DNA of 64,000 nt from JABFRJ01 sp963847145 (GCA_963847145.1 CAWJYN010000011.1:1-64000); one strand, 5' to 3'; shown: positions 19,035 to 28,727, numbered from the stretch's first letter. Program-made: numbers and translations. Notes: a model not told the origin generated them from the letters alone.

Positions 19035-20078
19035 ATGCCGATCGATCTGCAGAGCCGTCTGACCGAACCGGGTGCCAAGCTGCGCATCGGTGGGCTGCAG
19101 CTGCCCAATCCGGTCGTGCTGGCGCCGATGTCCGGTGTTTCTGATTTGCCGTTCCGGCGCCTCGCCGATGCGCACGGGGCGGGTCTTGTCGTCTCCGAGA
19201 TGGTGGCCAGCCGGGAGCTGGCCGCCGAGCGCCGTGACGTCCAACGCAAAGCCGAAGGCGCCGGGCTCGAGCGCTACGTCATCCAGCTTGTCGGCCATGA
19301 TCCGCATTGGATGGCGGAAGGTGCGCGGCTGGCCGAGGGGCTTGGCGCGCATGTGGTGGATATCAACATGGGCTGCCCGGCCCGCGAGGTGACGGGGCGG
19401 CTGTCCGGTTCGGCGCTGATGCGCGATCTCGATCACGCCGAGACGCTGATCAGGGCCGTCATTGCCGCGGTGCGCGTGCCGGTCACCTTGAAGATGCGGC
19501 TCGGCTGGGATGATCGCAGTGCCAACGCGCCGGAGCTGGCGCGCCGCGCCGAGGCGGCCGGCATCCAGATGCTGACCGTGCATGCCCGCACCCGCTGCCA
19601 GTTCTTCAAGGGCGCGGCCGATTGGAGCCGTGTCGCGCCGGTTGTCGAAGCCGTCTCTATCCCGGTGATCGTCAACGGTGATATTCTCTCGCTGGCGGAC
19701 GCGCGGCTCGCCCTCACCCAGTCCGGCGCCGATGGTGTCATGATCGGCCGCGGCGCCTATGGCGCGCCTTGGTTGCCGGGACGTGTCGCCAGCGGTTTGG
19801 CTGGCTTGGCAAACACCACAGCTGCGCCGCCGCTGGCCGAACAGAGCGCCATTGCCGTCAGCCATGTCGACGCGATGCTCGGCCACTACGGAACGCGGCT
19901 TGGGCTGCGCAATGCGCGCAAGCATGTGGGCTGGTATCTGGCGTCCAGTGGCGCCGGAGACGCAACCGTCAAAGACGCGCGCCGCCGGCTCTGCACCGAG
20001 GAGGATGCGGCGCGTCTGTTGGCTGGCCTCGCGGACTTCTACAGTGCTGAAGCCGAACGGCAGGCGGTGGCCGCATGA
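19035..20078 (+). CDS. dusB: tRNA-dihydrouridine synthase
   Basis: A 347-residue TIM-barrel flavoenzyme that reduces specific uridines in tRNA. Visible are the N-terminal LPNPVVLAPMSGVSDLPFRR, the FMN-binding IQLVGHDP strand, and the active-site loop NMGCPAREVTGRLSGSAL with catalytic Cys. TLKMRLGWDD, VHARTRCQFFKG and the phosphate-binding IVNGDI and MIGRGAYG segments also appear. This is the gene historically named nifR3, which precedes ntrB in alphaproteobacteria, exactly as here. Its stop overlaps the ntrB start (ATGA), so they form one operon. Confidence 0.95.
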   Translation: MPIDLQSRLTEPGAKLRIGGLQLPNPVVLAPMSGVSDLPFRRLADAHGAGLVVSEMVASRELAAERRDVQRKAEGAGLERYVIQLVGHDPHWMAEGARLAEGLGAHVVDINMGCPAREVTGRLSGSALMRDLDHAETLIRAVIAAVRVPVTLKMRLGWDDRSANAPELARRAEAAGIQMLTVHARTRCQFFKGAADWSRVAPVVEAVSIPVIVNGDILSLADARLALTQSGADGVMIGRGAYGAPWLPGRVASGLAGLANTTAAPPLAEQSAIAVSHVDAMLGHYGTRLGLRNARKHVGWYLASSGAGDATVKDARRRLCTEEDAARLLAGLADFYSAEAERQAVAA

Positions 20079-21229
20079 GCCTGCTTGCTGCAGCGCCACC
20101 GGCCGCACTTGCTCATGACGCAGTCATGGCGGCCATTCCGTACCCGGTGCTGGTGATCGGCGCTGATGATCGCGCGATCTATGCCAATGCGGCGGCCGAG
20201 CAGTTCTTTTCCATCGGTCATACGCTGCTCAAGCGGCAGACGCTGGCGGAGATGGTCGGCCCGAGTTCGCCGTTGGTGGCGCTGGTCAAGCAGGTGCGGC
20301 GCACGGGGGCGACGGTCAACGAGTACGGCATTGACTTGATGGTTCCGAGGGTGGCCGCAAGCCGCCTGGTCGATGTTTACGGTGGGCTGCTGCCAGAGCA
20401 ATCGCCGCTCATTCTGCTGATGCTCCAGCAGCGCTCCATGGCGCAGATGATCGAACGCCAGTTGACCCACCGCGCCGCTGCCCGCTCGGTGTCCGGCATG
20501 GCGGCAATGCTGGCGCATGAGATCAAAAACCCGCTGTCCGGTATTCGCGGCGCGGCGCAATTGTTAGAGCCAGCGCTCGGCGACGACGATCGCGCGCTGA
20601 CGCAGCTCATTTGCACCGAGACCGATCGCATCCGCGATCTCGTTGACCGCATGGAAGTGTTTGGCGATGAGCGTCCACTCGAGATGGCGCCGGTCAACAT
20701 TCATGCCGTGCTCGATCACGTGAAACGGCTGGCAGAGAGTGGTTTTGCGCGGGGCATCGCCTTTGTCGAAGACTATGATCCGTCGCTGCCACCGATCCCG
20801 GCGAACCGCGACAAGCTCGTCCAGGCGTTTCTCAATCTGGTCAAGAACGCGGCCGAGGCGATCGACAGCGCTACCGGCGCTGACCGCATGATTACACTGC
20901 GCACAGCCTTCCGCCCTGGTGTCCGGCTGGCGCTGCCTGGCACCCAGTCGCGGGTCAGCTTGCCGTTCATGATCGAGGTCGAAGACAACGGGTCGGGGAT
21001 TCCGGCACACGTCAAGGACCACCTGTTCGATCCCTTTGTCACGACAAAGCACACCGGCACCGGCCTCGGCCTCGCGCTGGTCGCCAAGATCGTGGCCGAC
21101 CATGGCGGTCTCGTCGAGTGCGAAAGCCAGCCACGCCAAACTGTCTTCCGCTTGCTGTTACCCATCACCACCACCACCATAAAGACGCCCTCCGCATCGC
21201 CCTCCCCAGGCAGAAAGGTTGTGCCGTGA
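20075..21229 (+). CDS. ntrB: Nitrogen regulation sensor histidine kinase NtrB
   Basis: A 384-residue soluble kinase. An N-terminal PAS domain (about 15-120, with IPYPVLVIGADDRAIYANAA) is followed by the H-box MAAMLAHEIKNPLSGIRGAA with phospho-acceptor His148. N-box FLNLVKNAAEAID and G-boxes VEDNGSGIPAHVKDHLFDPF and GTGLGLALVAKI follow. NtrB phosphorylates or dephosphorylates NtrC in response to PII protein state, that is, to the glutamine/2-oxoglutarate ratio. It overlaps dusB upstream and ntrC downstream by four bases each. The C-terminus ends in a basic proline-rich tail. Confidence 0.95.
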   Translation: MSLLAAAPPAALAHDAVMAAIPYPVLVIGADDRAIYANAAAEQFFSIGHTLLKRQTLAEMVGPSSPLVALVKQVRRTGATVNEYGIDLMVPRVAASRLVDVYGGLLPEQSPLILLMLQQRSMAQMIERQLTHRAAARSVSGMAAMLAHEIKNPLSGIRGAAQLLEPALGDDDRALTQLICTETDRIRDLVDRMEVFGDERPLEMAPVNIHAVLDHVKRLAESGFARGIAFVEDYDPSLPPIPANRDKLVQAFLNLVKNAAEAIDSATGADRMITLRTAFRPGVRLALPGTQSRVSLPFMIEVEDNGSGIPAHVKDHLFDPFVTTKHTGTGLGLALVAKIVADHGGLVECESQPRQTVFRLLLPITTTTIKTPSASPSPGRKVVP

Positions 21230-22710
21230 GCCGTGGAACGATCCTCGTTGCTGATGACGATACCGCCATCCGCACAGTTCTCAATCAGGCCTTGGTCCGG
21301 GCCGGCTATGCGCCGCGGGTGACCGGTAATGCGGCAACGCTTTGGCGCTGGGTCAGTGATGGCGAAGGCGATGTGATCATCACCGACGTGGTGATGCCCG
21401 ACGAGAACGCGTTCGATCTGATCCCGCGCATCCGCAAGCTGCGGCCCGAACTGCCGATCATTGTCATGAGTGCGCAGAATACGCTGATGACGGCGCTGTC
21501 GGCGGCTGAAAAGGGCGCCTACGAATACCTGCCGAAGCCGTTCGACCTCAACGAGCTGATCGGGGTTGTGGGCCGCGCCATGGCAGAGCCGAGCCGCAAG
21601 GCCAAGCCGCGTGCGCCCGAGCCCGAGGGCGAAGCGATGCCGCTGATCGGCCGTTCGGCCGCCATGCAGGACATCTATCGCGTGCTTGCCCGCCTTACGC
21701 AGACCGACCTCACCGTCACCATCAATGGTGAGAGCGGCACCGGCAAGGAGTTGGTGGCCCGCGTGCTGCACGACTTCGGCAAACGCAAGCACGGCCCGTT
21801 TGTCGCTATCAACATGGCAGCGATCCCGCGTGAGTTGATCGAAAGTGAGTTGTTCGGCCACGAGAAGGGTGCGTTCACCGGTGCGCTCCAGCGGGCCACC
21901 GGCCGCTTCGAGCAGGCCGAAGGCGGTACGCTGTTTCTGGACGAAATCGGCGACATGCCGATGGAAGCGCAGACCCGGTTGCTGCGTGTGCTGCAGGAAG
22001 GTGAGTACACGACCGTCGGCGGCCGCACCTCGATTAAGACCAACGTACGCATCGTGGCAGCCACGCACCGCGATCTGATGGCGCAGATCCAGCAGGGGTT
22101 GTTCCGGGAGGATCTGTACTATCGCCTCAACGTGGTGCCGTTGCGCCTGCCGCCGCTGCGCGAGCGCCTCGACGACATTGGTGACCTTGCCCGGCACTTC
22201 CTGCGGCAGGCTGCCAAGTCCGGCCTTGGCGACAAGTCCATTGCCACCGCCGCGGTTGATCGCCTGAAGGCGCACAACTGGCCGGGCAACGTTCGCGAGC
22301 TCGAGAACTTCATCCGCCGGCTGGCAGCGTTGCGGTCAGAAGACGTGCTGACGCCTGATCTGGTGGCTGCCGAGATCGCCGCTCATGCGCCACCCGCCGA
22401 GCTCCGGCGTGGCCTGGCTGGCGGGTCGCCTGGTGCGCCGGCAGGGCTCTCGGAAGCTGTCGAGCGTCATCTGGCAGACTATTTCGCTAGCTTCGGCAAG
22501 TCGCTGCCGCCGGCCAATCTGTATGACCGGGTGCTGGCTGAGGTGGAGCGGCCGTTGTTCATCGCCGCGCTTGCTGCGACCCACGGCAACCAGATCAAGG
22601 CCGCCGATCTGTTGGGGCTCAACCGGAATACGCTGCGCAAGCGGATCCGCGACCTCGATATTGAGGTTATGCGCGGGTTGTCCGGGGCATTCGAAAGCGG
22701 CAACGGTTAA
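21226..22710 (+). CDS. ntrC: Nitrogen regulation response regulator NtrC (sigma-54 activator)
   Basis: A 494-residue protein in three parts. The receiver domain (1-120) has phospho-acceptor D54 in IITDVVMPDE. The AAA+ sigma-54 interaction domain has Walker A GESGTGKE, GHEKGAFTGA with an intact GAFTGA sigma-54 loop, and Walker B GGTLFLDEIGDMP. The C-terminal Fis-type helix-turn-helix is KAADLLGLNRNTLRKRIRDL. It activates nitrogen-assimilation genes under nitrogen limitation. The start is a GTG at 21226 in a GTGA overlap with the ntrB stop, which gives the normal protein length. Confidence 0.96.
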   Translation: MSRGTILVADDDTAIRTVLNQALVRAGYAPRVTGNAATLWRWVSDGEGDVIITDVVMPDENAFDLIPRIRKLRPELPIIVMSAQNTLMTALSAAEKGAYEYLPKPFDLNELIGVVGRAMAEPSRKAKPRAPEPEGEAMPLIGRSAAMQDIYRVLARLTQTDLTVTINGESGTGKELVARVLHDFGKRKHGPFVAINMAAIPRELIESELFGHEKGAFTGALQRATGRFEQAEGGTLFLDEIGDMPMEAQTRLLRVLQEGEYTTVGGRTSIKTNVRIVAATHRDLMAQIQQGLFREDLYYRLNVVPLRLPPLRERLDDIGDLARHFLRQAAKSGLGDKSIATAAVDRLKAHNWPGNVRELENFIRRLAALRSEDVLTPDLVAAEIAAHAPPAELRRGLAGGSPGAPAGLSEAVERHLADYFASFGKSLPPANLYDRVLAEVERPLFIAALAATHGNQIKAADLLGLNRNTLRKRIRDLDIEVMRGLSGAFESGNG

Positions 22711-22993
22711 TCGAGAACGCACCTGTCCAGTCTTCACCCGGGGAAAACCGGCCGCGGCAGGTCTTCGCACGCTTGCGTTTGTCGCAAGAATGCCACACTT
22801 GGGTGTGATACGCGTGCTTGCAACGTGCAAAAATATCACGCAGGCGCATCAGTCCGCCCTTTTGTGTCCGTTAACGGCGCACAGCCGGGACAAGTGACCG
22901 GCCTCAAGCGTCTGCACGTCATCTGAGGCGGCCGGCAACGAGGCCGGTTGAACTTGGTTGCTGAAAGTTCTCAAGGAGCGGGTCCCCGAGCGG

Positions 22994-25426
22994 ATGCAAG
23001 TCTCGACGCCCCCACCCCCTGATCGTCCGGCTCCGGCCCAGACACCCGCGCTGGGTGGCGGTACGGCGGCTGGTCACGCCCCCGCCGCGGCCGAAGCGTT
23101 TGCAGACCCGTCAGACGAGGCGGCACCGGCGCGTCAACGCCCGCCGCGCCGGGCCGATGATCCGGTGAGCTTCCTGCCCGCTGCTGATGATTGGTCGTTC
23201 CGCCTGGGGCTCGGTGTTGTCATCGCCTCGCTGGTGTCAGCACTTGCCACCTATCTGATCGTCATGGGCATGACGCCGATTATTCCGCGCGGCCCGGTTG
23301 TGCTGACGGCGATGCTGATCAACCTGGCGCTGGTCGCAGCCCTGATCGGGATCATCGCGGTCCAGGTGCAGGGGCTCTGGCAGGGTTGGAAAGATAAGGC
23401 CGCCGGCAGCCGCCTGCATGCGCGCATCGTGGCGCTGTTCGGTGGCATCGCCATGCTGCCAGCGATTGTGCTGGCGGTCAGCGCGACCAACACGTTTTCC
23501 CGGTCGATCGACAACGTCTTCAACCGGCAGATCCGGACCATCGTCGAAACCAGCGTCGATGTGGCCCGCTCCTATCTCGAAGAGCACGGCCAGTTGATCC
23601 GCACCGACGCCTCAAGCATGGCCAAGGACCTGAGCGACGCCGCGCCCGGTCTTGCCAGGCAGCCCAAAAAGTTCCGCGAACTGCTGTTGAGCCAGGCCGG
23701 TTTGCGCGATCTGCCTGTGGCCTACGTCATCGATATCGACCGGCAGGTTCTCTTTGCGGCGGTTGAAAATGAGAGAATCCCCTATGAGCCACCGCCGCTC
23801 GATATGGTGCAGGCGGCGACATTGGGCCAGATCCCGCTGATCCTGCCCGGCGATGGCAAATTCCGTGTCGCGGCCCTCACCAAGCTCCAGAACTTGCCGA
23901 ACGCCTTTCTGTACGTTGCGCGTGGCGTTTCGCCGAGTGTGATGAGGCACATGACGCGCGCCGAAGACAGCGTTGCCGAGTACGCCAAACTGCGTGCCGA
24001 CAGTGGCCGTCTCAAGTTCATCCATGGCGTGCTTTATTTCATGACCGCGCTGACGGCGCTGGCGAGTGCGATCTGGGTCGGACTGCGCTTCGCGTCCAGT
24101 CTCGTCAGTCCCATCCGCCGTCTGATCACGGCGGCACAGACTGTCTCGCGCGGGGACCTCACGGTTGAATTGCCGATCTATCGCGGCGAGGGTGATCTTC
24201 GCCGCCTGTCGCAGAACTTCAATCACATGACGCGGCAGCTCGAACGACAGCGGACCGATCTTGTCACTGCCAACGCACAGGTCACCGAGCGCCGCCGTTT
24301 CATGGAGGCTGTGCTGGCAGGCGTGTCGGCTGGTGTGCTGGGCCTTGATGAGAACGGCTGTATCACGCTGGCCAATCGTTCGGCCGAAACGCTGCTTGGC
24401 TGCACGCAAGACGATCTGGTCGGCAAGCCGCTGGCCGAGGCCATTCCAGCATTTGCGACAGTGTTCGCTGGCGTTTCCGATCCAGCGCGCCGGAAGCCGC
24501 AGACCGAAATCGGTGTTGAGGTGAAAGGCAGCGAGCGGACGTTTGCGGTGCGTATCACGCGTGAGCGTCAGGGCGAGGAAGACTATGGCACCGTCGTCAC
24601 CTTTGACGATGTGACCGATCTCGTCACCGCGCAGCGCACCAGCGCCTGGGCTGACATTGCGCAGCGGATCGCGCACGAGATCAAGAACCCGCTCACGCCG
24701 ATCCAGCTGTCCGCTGAGCGCATCAAGCGGAAATATGGTCCGGTCATCACCGAAGACCGCGAGGTGTTCGACAAGTGCACCGACACCATCATCCGGCAGG
24801 TGGGCGATGTTGCCCGCATGGTCGATGAATTCTCATCGTTCGCCCGGATGCCGAAGGCCGAAATGGCGCTCGTCGATCTGCGCGACGCCATCAAGGATCC
24901 GGTGGTGCTGTTCCAGCTCGGCTCAACCGGCGTCGAAGTGAAAACGTCGTTGCCGGAGGCACCGTTGATGCTGAACGCCGACCGCCGGTTGATCGGACAG
25001 GCGATGACGAACCTGATCAAAAACGCCTGCGAGAGTGTGCAGGCTGTGGGGGAGAGCAAAGACCGGCCGGACGGGTTCAAAGGGCGGGTGGATGTCAACG
25101 TCCGGGCCGAGGGTGACAGTGCGATCATCGAAGTGATCGACAATGGCCTTGGTCTGCCGAAACAAGGCCGCGCCCGTCTGCTCGAACCGTACGTGACCAC
25201 CAAGGGCGCCAAGGGCACCGGGCTTGGTCTCGCGATCGTTCTGAAGATTCTCGAAAGCCATCACGGGTCGCTGTCGCTGGAAGATGCGCCGGTCACCCCT
25301 GCCCGGCCACGTGGCGCGATGATGCGGCTCACGCTGCCGTTGCCCCGCGACGTTGCTGCCACTACCGCCGGCAGCACCCACACAACACAGCCGCCACGGC
25401 GCTTTGCCGTGTCGGCGGCTTCCTAG
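22994..25426 (+). CDS. ntrY: Membrane sensor histidine kinase NtrY
   Basis: An 810-residue kinase. A variable proline-rich N-terminus is followed by hydrophobic helices at about 75-160, a periplasmic region with SRSIDNVFNRQIRTIVETSV, and another helix near 345-370. A HAMP segment (SPIRRLITAAQTVSRGDL), a PAS domain (AVLAGVSAGVLGLDENGCIT), the H-box ADIAQRIAHEIKNPLTPIQL and an ATPase domain with NLIKNACESV and GTGLGLAIVLKI complete it. NtrY pairs with NtrX and in several alphaproteobacteria responds to redox or nitrogen state. The ATG at 22994 is used; AAGGAG stands 15 bases upstream, rather far, and a TTG at 22958 is possible. Confidence 0.94.
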   Translation: MQVSTPPPPDRPAPAQTPALGGGTAAGHAPAAAEAFADPSDEAAPARQRPPRRADDPVSFLPAADDWSFRLGLGVVIASLVSALATYLIVMGMTPIIPRGPVVLTAMLINLALVAALIGIIAVQVQGLWQGWKDKAAGSRLHARIVALFGGIAMLPAIVLAVSATNTFSRSIDNVFNRQIRTIVETSVDVARSYLEEHGQLIRTDASSMAKDLSDAAPGLARQPKKFRELLLSQAGLRDLPVAYVIDIDRQVLFAAVENERIPYEPPPLDMVQAATLGQIPLILPGDGKFRVAALTKLQNLPNAFLYVARGVSPSVMRHMTRAEDSVAEYAKLRADSGRLKFIHGVLYFMTALTALASAIWVGLRFASSLVSPIRRLITAAQTVSRGDLTVELPIYRGEGDLRRLSQNFNHMTRQLERQRTDLVTANAQVTERRRFMEAVLAGVSAGVLGLDENGCITLANRSAETLLGCTQDDLVGKPLAEAIPAFATVFAGVSDPARRKPQTEIGVEVKGSERTFAVRITRERQGEEDYGTVVTFDDVTDLVTAQRTSAWADIAQRIAHEIKNPLTPIQLSAERIKRKYGPVITEDREVFDKCTDTIIRQVGDVARMVDEFSSFARMPKAEMALVDLRDAIKDPVVLFQLGSTGVEVKTSLPEAPLMLNADRRLIGQAMTNLIKNACESVQAVGESKDRPDGFKGRVDVNVRAEGDSAIIEVIDNGLGLPKQGRARLLEPYVTTKGAKGTGLGLAIVLKILESHHGSLSLEDAPVTPARPRGAMMRLTLPLPRDVAATTAGSTHTTQPPRRFAVSAAS

Positions 25427-25502
25427 CCGCTCCAAAGGTCCAGCGTTCCTCCGCAACAACACGCCGCCCAACAACAACACGACCAGCACAGAGGTAACCC
25501 CG

Positions 25503-26900
25503 ATGGCATCCGATATCCTGATCGTCGATGACGAAGCCGACATCCGCGAACTCGTCGCTGGTATTCTGGAGGACGAGGGGCATCGCACCCGTCTCGCCCG
25601 CGACTCGGACGAGGCGCTCAAGGCGATCGAGGAACGCCGGCCGCATCTGGTCGTGCTCGATATCTGGCTGCAAGGTTCGCGGCTCGATGGGCTTGAAGTG
25701 CTCAACATCATCAAGCGCGCGCATCCCGACCTGCCCGTCGTAATCATTTCGGGCCATGGCAACATCGACACTGCGGTCACGGCCATCAAACGCGGCGCCT
25801 ATGACTATATCGAAAAACCGTTCAAGGCCGACCGCTTGCTGCTGGTGGCGCTGCGCGCGCTGGAAGCGTCCAAGCTGCAACGCGAAGTCAAGCAACTGCG
25901 TGAACGTGCGGCGGTGTCGTTCGATATGATCGGCAACTCGGCCGCCATCAACCAGCTGCGCAGTTCCATCGATAAGGTCGCGCCGACGAATTCCCGGGTG
26001 CTGATCCGTGGTGTCGCCGGGTCTGGCAAGGAACTCGCAGCGCGCGTTCTGCACGCCAAGTCGCTCCGCAAGGATGGTCCGTTCGTGGTGCTCAGTGCTG
26101 CGGCCATGGCGCCTGATCGCGTCGAGGAAGAACTGTTCGGCACCGAGGACGTGTCCGGCCCGCGCAAGGTTGGCGCGCTCGAAGAAGCGCATGGCGGCAC
26201 GCTTTATATCGACGAGGTCGGCGATATGCCGCTTGAGACGCAGGGTAAAGTGCTGCGCGTGCTCGTTGAACAGAAATTCCTCCGCGTGGGCGGCAATCAG
26301 AAGGTTTCGGTTGATGTCCGGCTCGTGTCCTCCACCAGCCGCGACATCGAACGCGAGATGGCGGAAGGCCGCTTCCGCGAGGATCTCTATCATCGCCTGA
26401 ACGTGGTGCCGCTGCGCGTGCCGAGTGTCGCCGAACGGCGCGACGATATTCCGGCGCTGGTGCACTATTTCGTTGGTCAGATTGCACAATCGTCAGGCCT
26501 CGCGCCGCGCAAGATCGGCGAGGACGCCGTAGCGGTCCTGCAGACGCACGATTGGACCGGGAACGTTCGCGAACTTCGCAACAACATTGAACGGCTGATG
26601 ATCCTGTCGTCGGGTGAGCCCGATCAGGTGATCACGGCTGAGATGCTGCCCGACGAGATCGGCTCGAACGTGCCGTTGCCGCTCAACGGTGGTGCCGAAC
26701 ATCTGATGTCCATGCCGTTGCGTGAGGCGCGCGAGATCTTCGAACGTGAGTATCTGCTGGCGCAGATCAATCGTTTCGGCGGCAACATCTCGCGCACGGC
26801 CGAGTTCGTCGGGATGGAGCGCTCGGCGCTGCACCGGAAGTTGCGTGCGCTCGGCGTTTCCAGCGAACAGCGGACGGGGGTGCCTGTCGCGGCAGCCTGA
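25503..26900 (+). CDS. ntrX: Response regulator NtrX
   Basis: A 465-residue protein with receiver domain phospho-acceptor D53 (VVLDIWLQGS), an AAA+ domain with Walker A GVAGSGKE and Walker B GGTLYIDEVGDMP, and a Fis-type C-terminus (NISRTAEFVGMERSALHRKL). Where NtrC proteins have GAFTGA this one reads EDVSGPRKVGALEEA. The sigma-54-contacting loop is therefore missing, as known for alphaproteobacterial NtrX, which acts with sigma-70 promoters. The start ATG at 25503 lies 76 bases after ntrY. No trkA follows, although in relatives trkA often comes next. Confidence 0.94.
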   Translation: MASDILIVDDEADIRELVAGILEDEGHRTRLARDSDEALKAIEERRPHLVVLDIWLQGSRLDGLEVLNIIKRAHPDLPVVIISGHGNIDTAVTAIKRGAYDYIEKPFKADRLLLVALRALEASKLQREVKQLRERAAVSFDMIGNSAAINQLRSSIDKVAPTNSRVLIRGVAGSGKELAARVLHAKSLRKDGPFVVLSAAAMAPDRVEEELFGTEDVSGPRKVGALEEAHGGTLYIDEVGDMPLETQGKVLRVLVEQKFLRVGGNQKVSVDVRLVSSTSRDIEREMAEGRFREDLYHRLNVVPLRVPSVAERRDDIPALVHYFVGQIAQSSGLAPRKIGEDAVAVLQTHDWTGNVRELRNNIERLMILSSGEPDQVITAEMLPDEIGSNVPLPLNGGAEHLMSMPLREAREIFEREYLLAQINRFGGNISRTAEFVGMERSALHRKLRALGVSSEQRTGVPVAAA

Positions 26901-27032
26901 CCTTGGCGCGCGCTGCGTGACGACCCCGCTCTGGCGCCGGCCGGAGTGGGGTGGAAACCCATACTTTACCTCAAAGGTTGTATTCTACCAGTAGTTGCTT
27001 ATCCCGCAATCACTCCATAATCTCAGACATGT

Positions 27033-27059
27033 AACCGGAGGTCGTGTTGTCCTCCGGTT
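27033..27059. terminator. Hairpin between ntrX and the GNAT-like gene
   Basis: AACCGGAGG at 27033-27041 pairs perfectly with CCTCCGGTT at 27051-27059 around a nine-base loop. There is no T run after it beyond TTT, so it could be a weak terminator of the ntr operon or a leader hairpin of the next gene, whose ATG lies 42 bases on. Confidence 0.5.
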
Positions 27060-27101
27060 TCACGTGTCCACTGGCTTCGTGCCGAGACTTGGAGTGTGCC
27101 C

Positions 27102-27902
27102 ATGCTCGATACTGCTCATCAATTTCCCCGTGCTTTGACGCAACCGCGCGTACCCTTGATTGGCGTTCCGTTTTTAGATGCCGTCCAGGTTGTGCATGGC
27201 CCGCCAGGGTTGTTGGGGCGCTTCTTTCTGCAGGTTGATCGCAACTTGAGGGAGAAGGGGCTGTCACTTGAATTTGCAACGTTCGATGAGGTTGTGGAAG
27301 TCCACGAAACCAACCGCGATAGTTGGCCCGTCTATAATCCGATGTTTAATCCCCGGCTCGTTCATCTTGGTCATGACAGCACGATGTGCCTGGTCCTCCG
27401 AGACGCCACTGGCAAGATTGTTGCGACGGCCGCCGGGAAGTCTTGGGATTTGCCAGGCCGGTCTTTCAAAGACATCGTCGAAAGCGACGACTTCTATTCG
27501 GTCCGTAAGGGCTCATTGTACCCCACCATCACAACAACGATCAGTGCCCCAGCCGCCACAACGCTGATGGGCCGACTTGTCTATTGCGGTGGAATCTGGG
27601 TCGATCCCGACGTGCGCGGGCTGCGTTTGCCAGCGCTCCTGTCGCGCATTGTCAATGCGTGCATGTTGACACTCTGGAAGCCGGACTACGTGATCGGCTT
27701 CGTGTTACCTGAAGTGCTCGGCTCAGAGCTTCACAAGCGTTACGGCTATGAAAATTCAGAGCCCTCGCTTGTCATTACGACCGATGGCATGAAGATGTAC
27801 GAGGGTATTTTTCTATGGATGACCGGAGATGATGCGACAATGGACCTGGCCAAATTTTTAGACGTGCTGTGGCCGAAGATCGATCCCACTGTCGTTCCCT
27901 GA
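27102..27902 (+). CDS. Unknown protein with weak acyltransferase (GNAT-like) features
   Basis: A 266-residue soluble protein of no family I can name with confidence. The segment CLVLRDATGKIVATAAGKSW, then LVYCGGIWVDPDVRGLRLPA and VIGFVLPEVLGSELHKRYGY, resembles the order of strands in GNAT N-acyltransferases: own-product strand, acyl-CoA loop after V-x-P-x-x-R-G, and a terminal strand with the GYE motif. The ATG at 27102 has TTGGAG upstream. The 3' end overlaps the convergent unknown gene by 45 bases. The pair sits between ntrX and dat, where trkA is found in relatives. Confidence 0.5.
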   Translation: MLDTAHQFPRALTQPRVPLIGVPFLDAVQVVHGPPGLLGRFFLQVDRNLREKGLSLEFATFDEVVEVHETNRDSWPVYNPMFNPRLVHLGHDSTMCLVLRDATGKIVATAAGKSWDLPGRSFKDIVESDDFYSVRKGSLYPTITTTISAPAATTLMGRLVYCGGIWVDPDVRGLRLPALLSRIVNACMLTLWKPDYVIGFVLPEVLGSELHKRYGYENSEPSLVITTDGMKMYEGIFLWMTGDDATMDLAKFLDVLWPKIDPTVVP

Positions 27903-28727
27903 GGCTGTGAGAACCGTGCAACGGGCGCCGGTTGCGCGCAACGGCACTAGTATGCGCCAGTAGCGCGTGCGCAGGTCGCCGAAGCGTGGCCACATGACGA
28001 CTGCATCAACATCTTCAAAGCGTGGGCGCCAATTCTTGGCGACATCCAAGAACCCATCGGTCACCCAAGCGCGGTATCCCTCATCGGCAAAGCCTTCGAG
28101 GGGCCGCCGGGCGTCGGTTGCTGCAAACACGGGGTCAATCAGTGGGTAGCCGCCGCCAAGGCCGAGGACGTCGATTTTGGCTTCTGCTGCATTGACTTCC
28201 ACGACGGTCCAGCGGCCGAAGAAAAGCGGGTCAAGCACTCTTGCACAGCGCGGAATGTCCAACGGCCCAGCCGTTAAGGACGCGAGCTGTCCTTTCATTT
28301 GTTGCCAGCGTCGCGCCGCCTGGACTGACGGTTGCACGCAAATTCGATCGGCTGGCCTGAATGAGGGTTCCCGTTTCAACTCCAGCAAATAGGAGAGGAA
28401 CGACAACGCGGTGCGAGCGTCTGGGACGCGTTCAACGTCCCAGCAGTTGTCGAACCAGGTGATGGAAACCGGCAGCCGCGCGTGGTCCAAAAGCCAATAG
28501 GACAAGGTGCCTACGGCCCGATCGCTCAGGACGGCTGGCCGGCATTTGATCGCGACCGCCGTCTCGCTGACCGCGACGGCCACTAAGCCGATATTGCGGA
28601 TGGCATATTCTTCGAGACGTGCTGCCGCCTTGCCGTTGGCAGGCCGAGGCATGCCTAAAACGTTGGCCAACGCGGCCGGCCCCGCCAGCGTGATGTTTCC
28701 GAAGTCATCGATCAGCCATCGCGACAT
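27858..28727 (-). CDS. Hypothetical protein, possible PAS-like C-terminal domain
   Basis: A 289-residue soluble protein. The N-terminal part (MSRWLIDDFGNITLAGPAAL) could be a small alpha/beta domain. The C-terminal part has FFGRWTVVEVNAAEAKIDVL, then WVTDGFLDVAKNWRPRFEDV and RTRYWRILVPL, a pattern like PAS folds ending in a strand that contacts a ligand. I do not recognise the family. It is convergent with the GNAT-like gene and divergent from dat, 235 bases upstream of the dat start, and interrupts a conserved gene order. Confidence 0.5.
   Translation of the reverse strand: MSRWLIDDFGNITLAGPAALANVLGMPRPANGKAAARLEEYAIRNIGLVAVAVSETAVAIKCRPAVLSDRAVGTLSYWLLDHARLPVSITWFDNCWDVERVPDARTALSFLSYLLELKREPSFRPADRICVQPSVQAARRWQQMKGQLASLTAGPLDIPRCARVLDPLFFGRWTVVEVNAAEAKIDVLGLGGGYPLIDPVFAATDARRPLEGFADEGYRAWVTDGFLDVAKNWRPRFEDVDAVVMWPRFGDLRTRYWRILVPLRATGARCTVLTASGNDSGIDLRPQHV

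Noticed and set aside
20773..22275. Long open frame (about 500 codons) on the minus strand across ntrB and ntrC
   Set aside because: It is antisense to two well-supported genes, and its translation is rich in H, R and Q without any domain, as expected of a shadow frame in GC-rich DNA.
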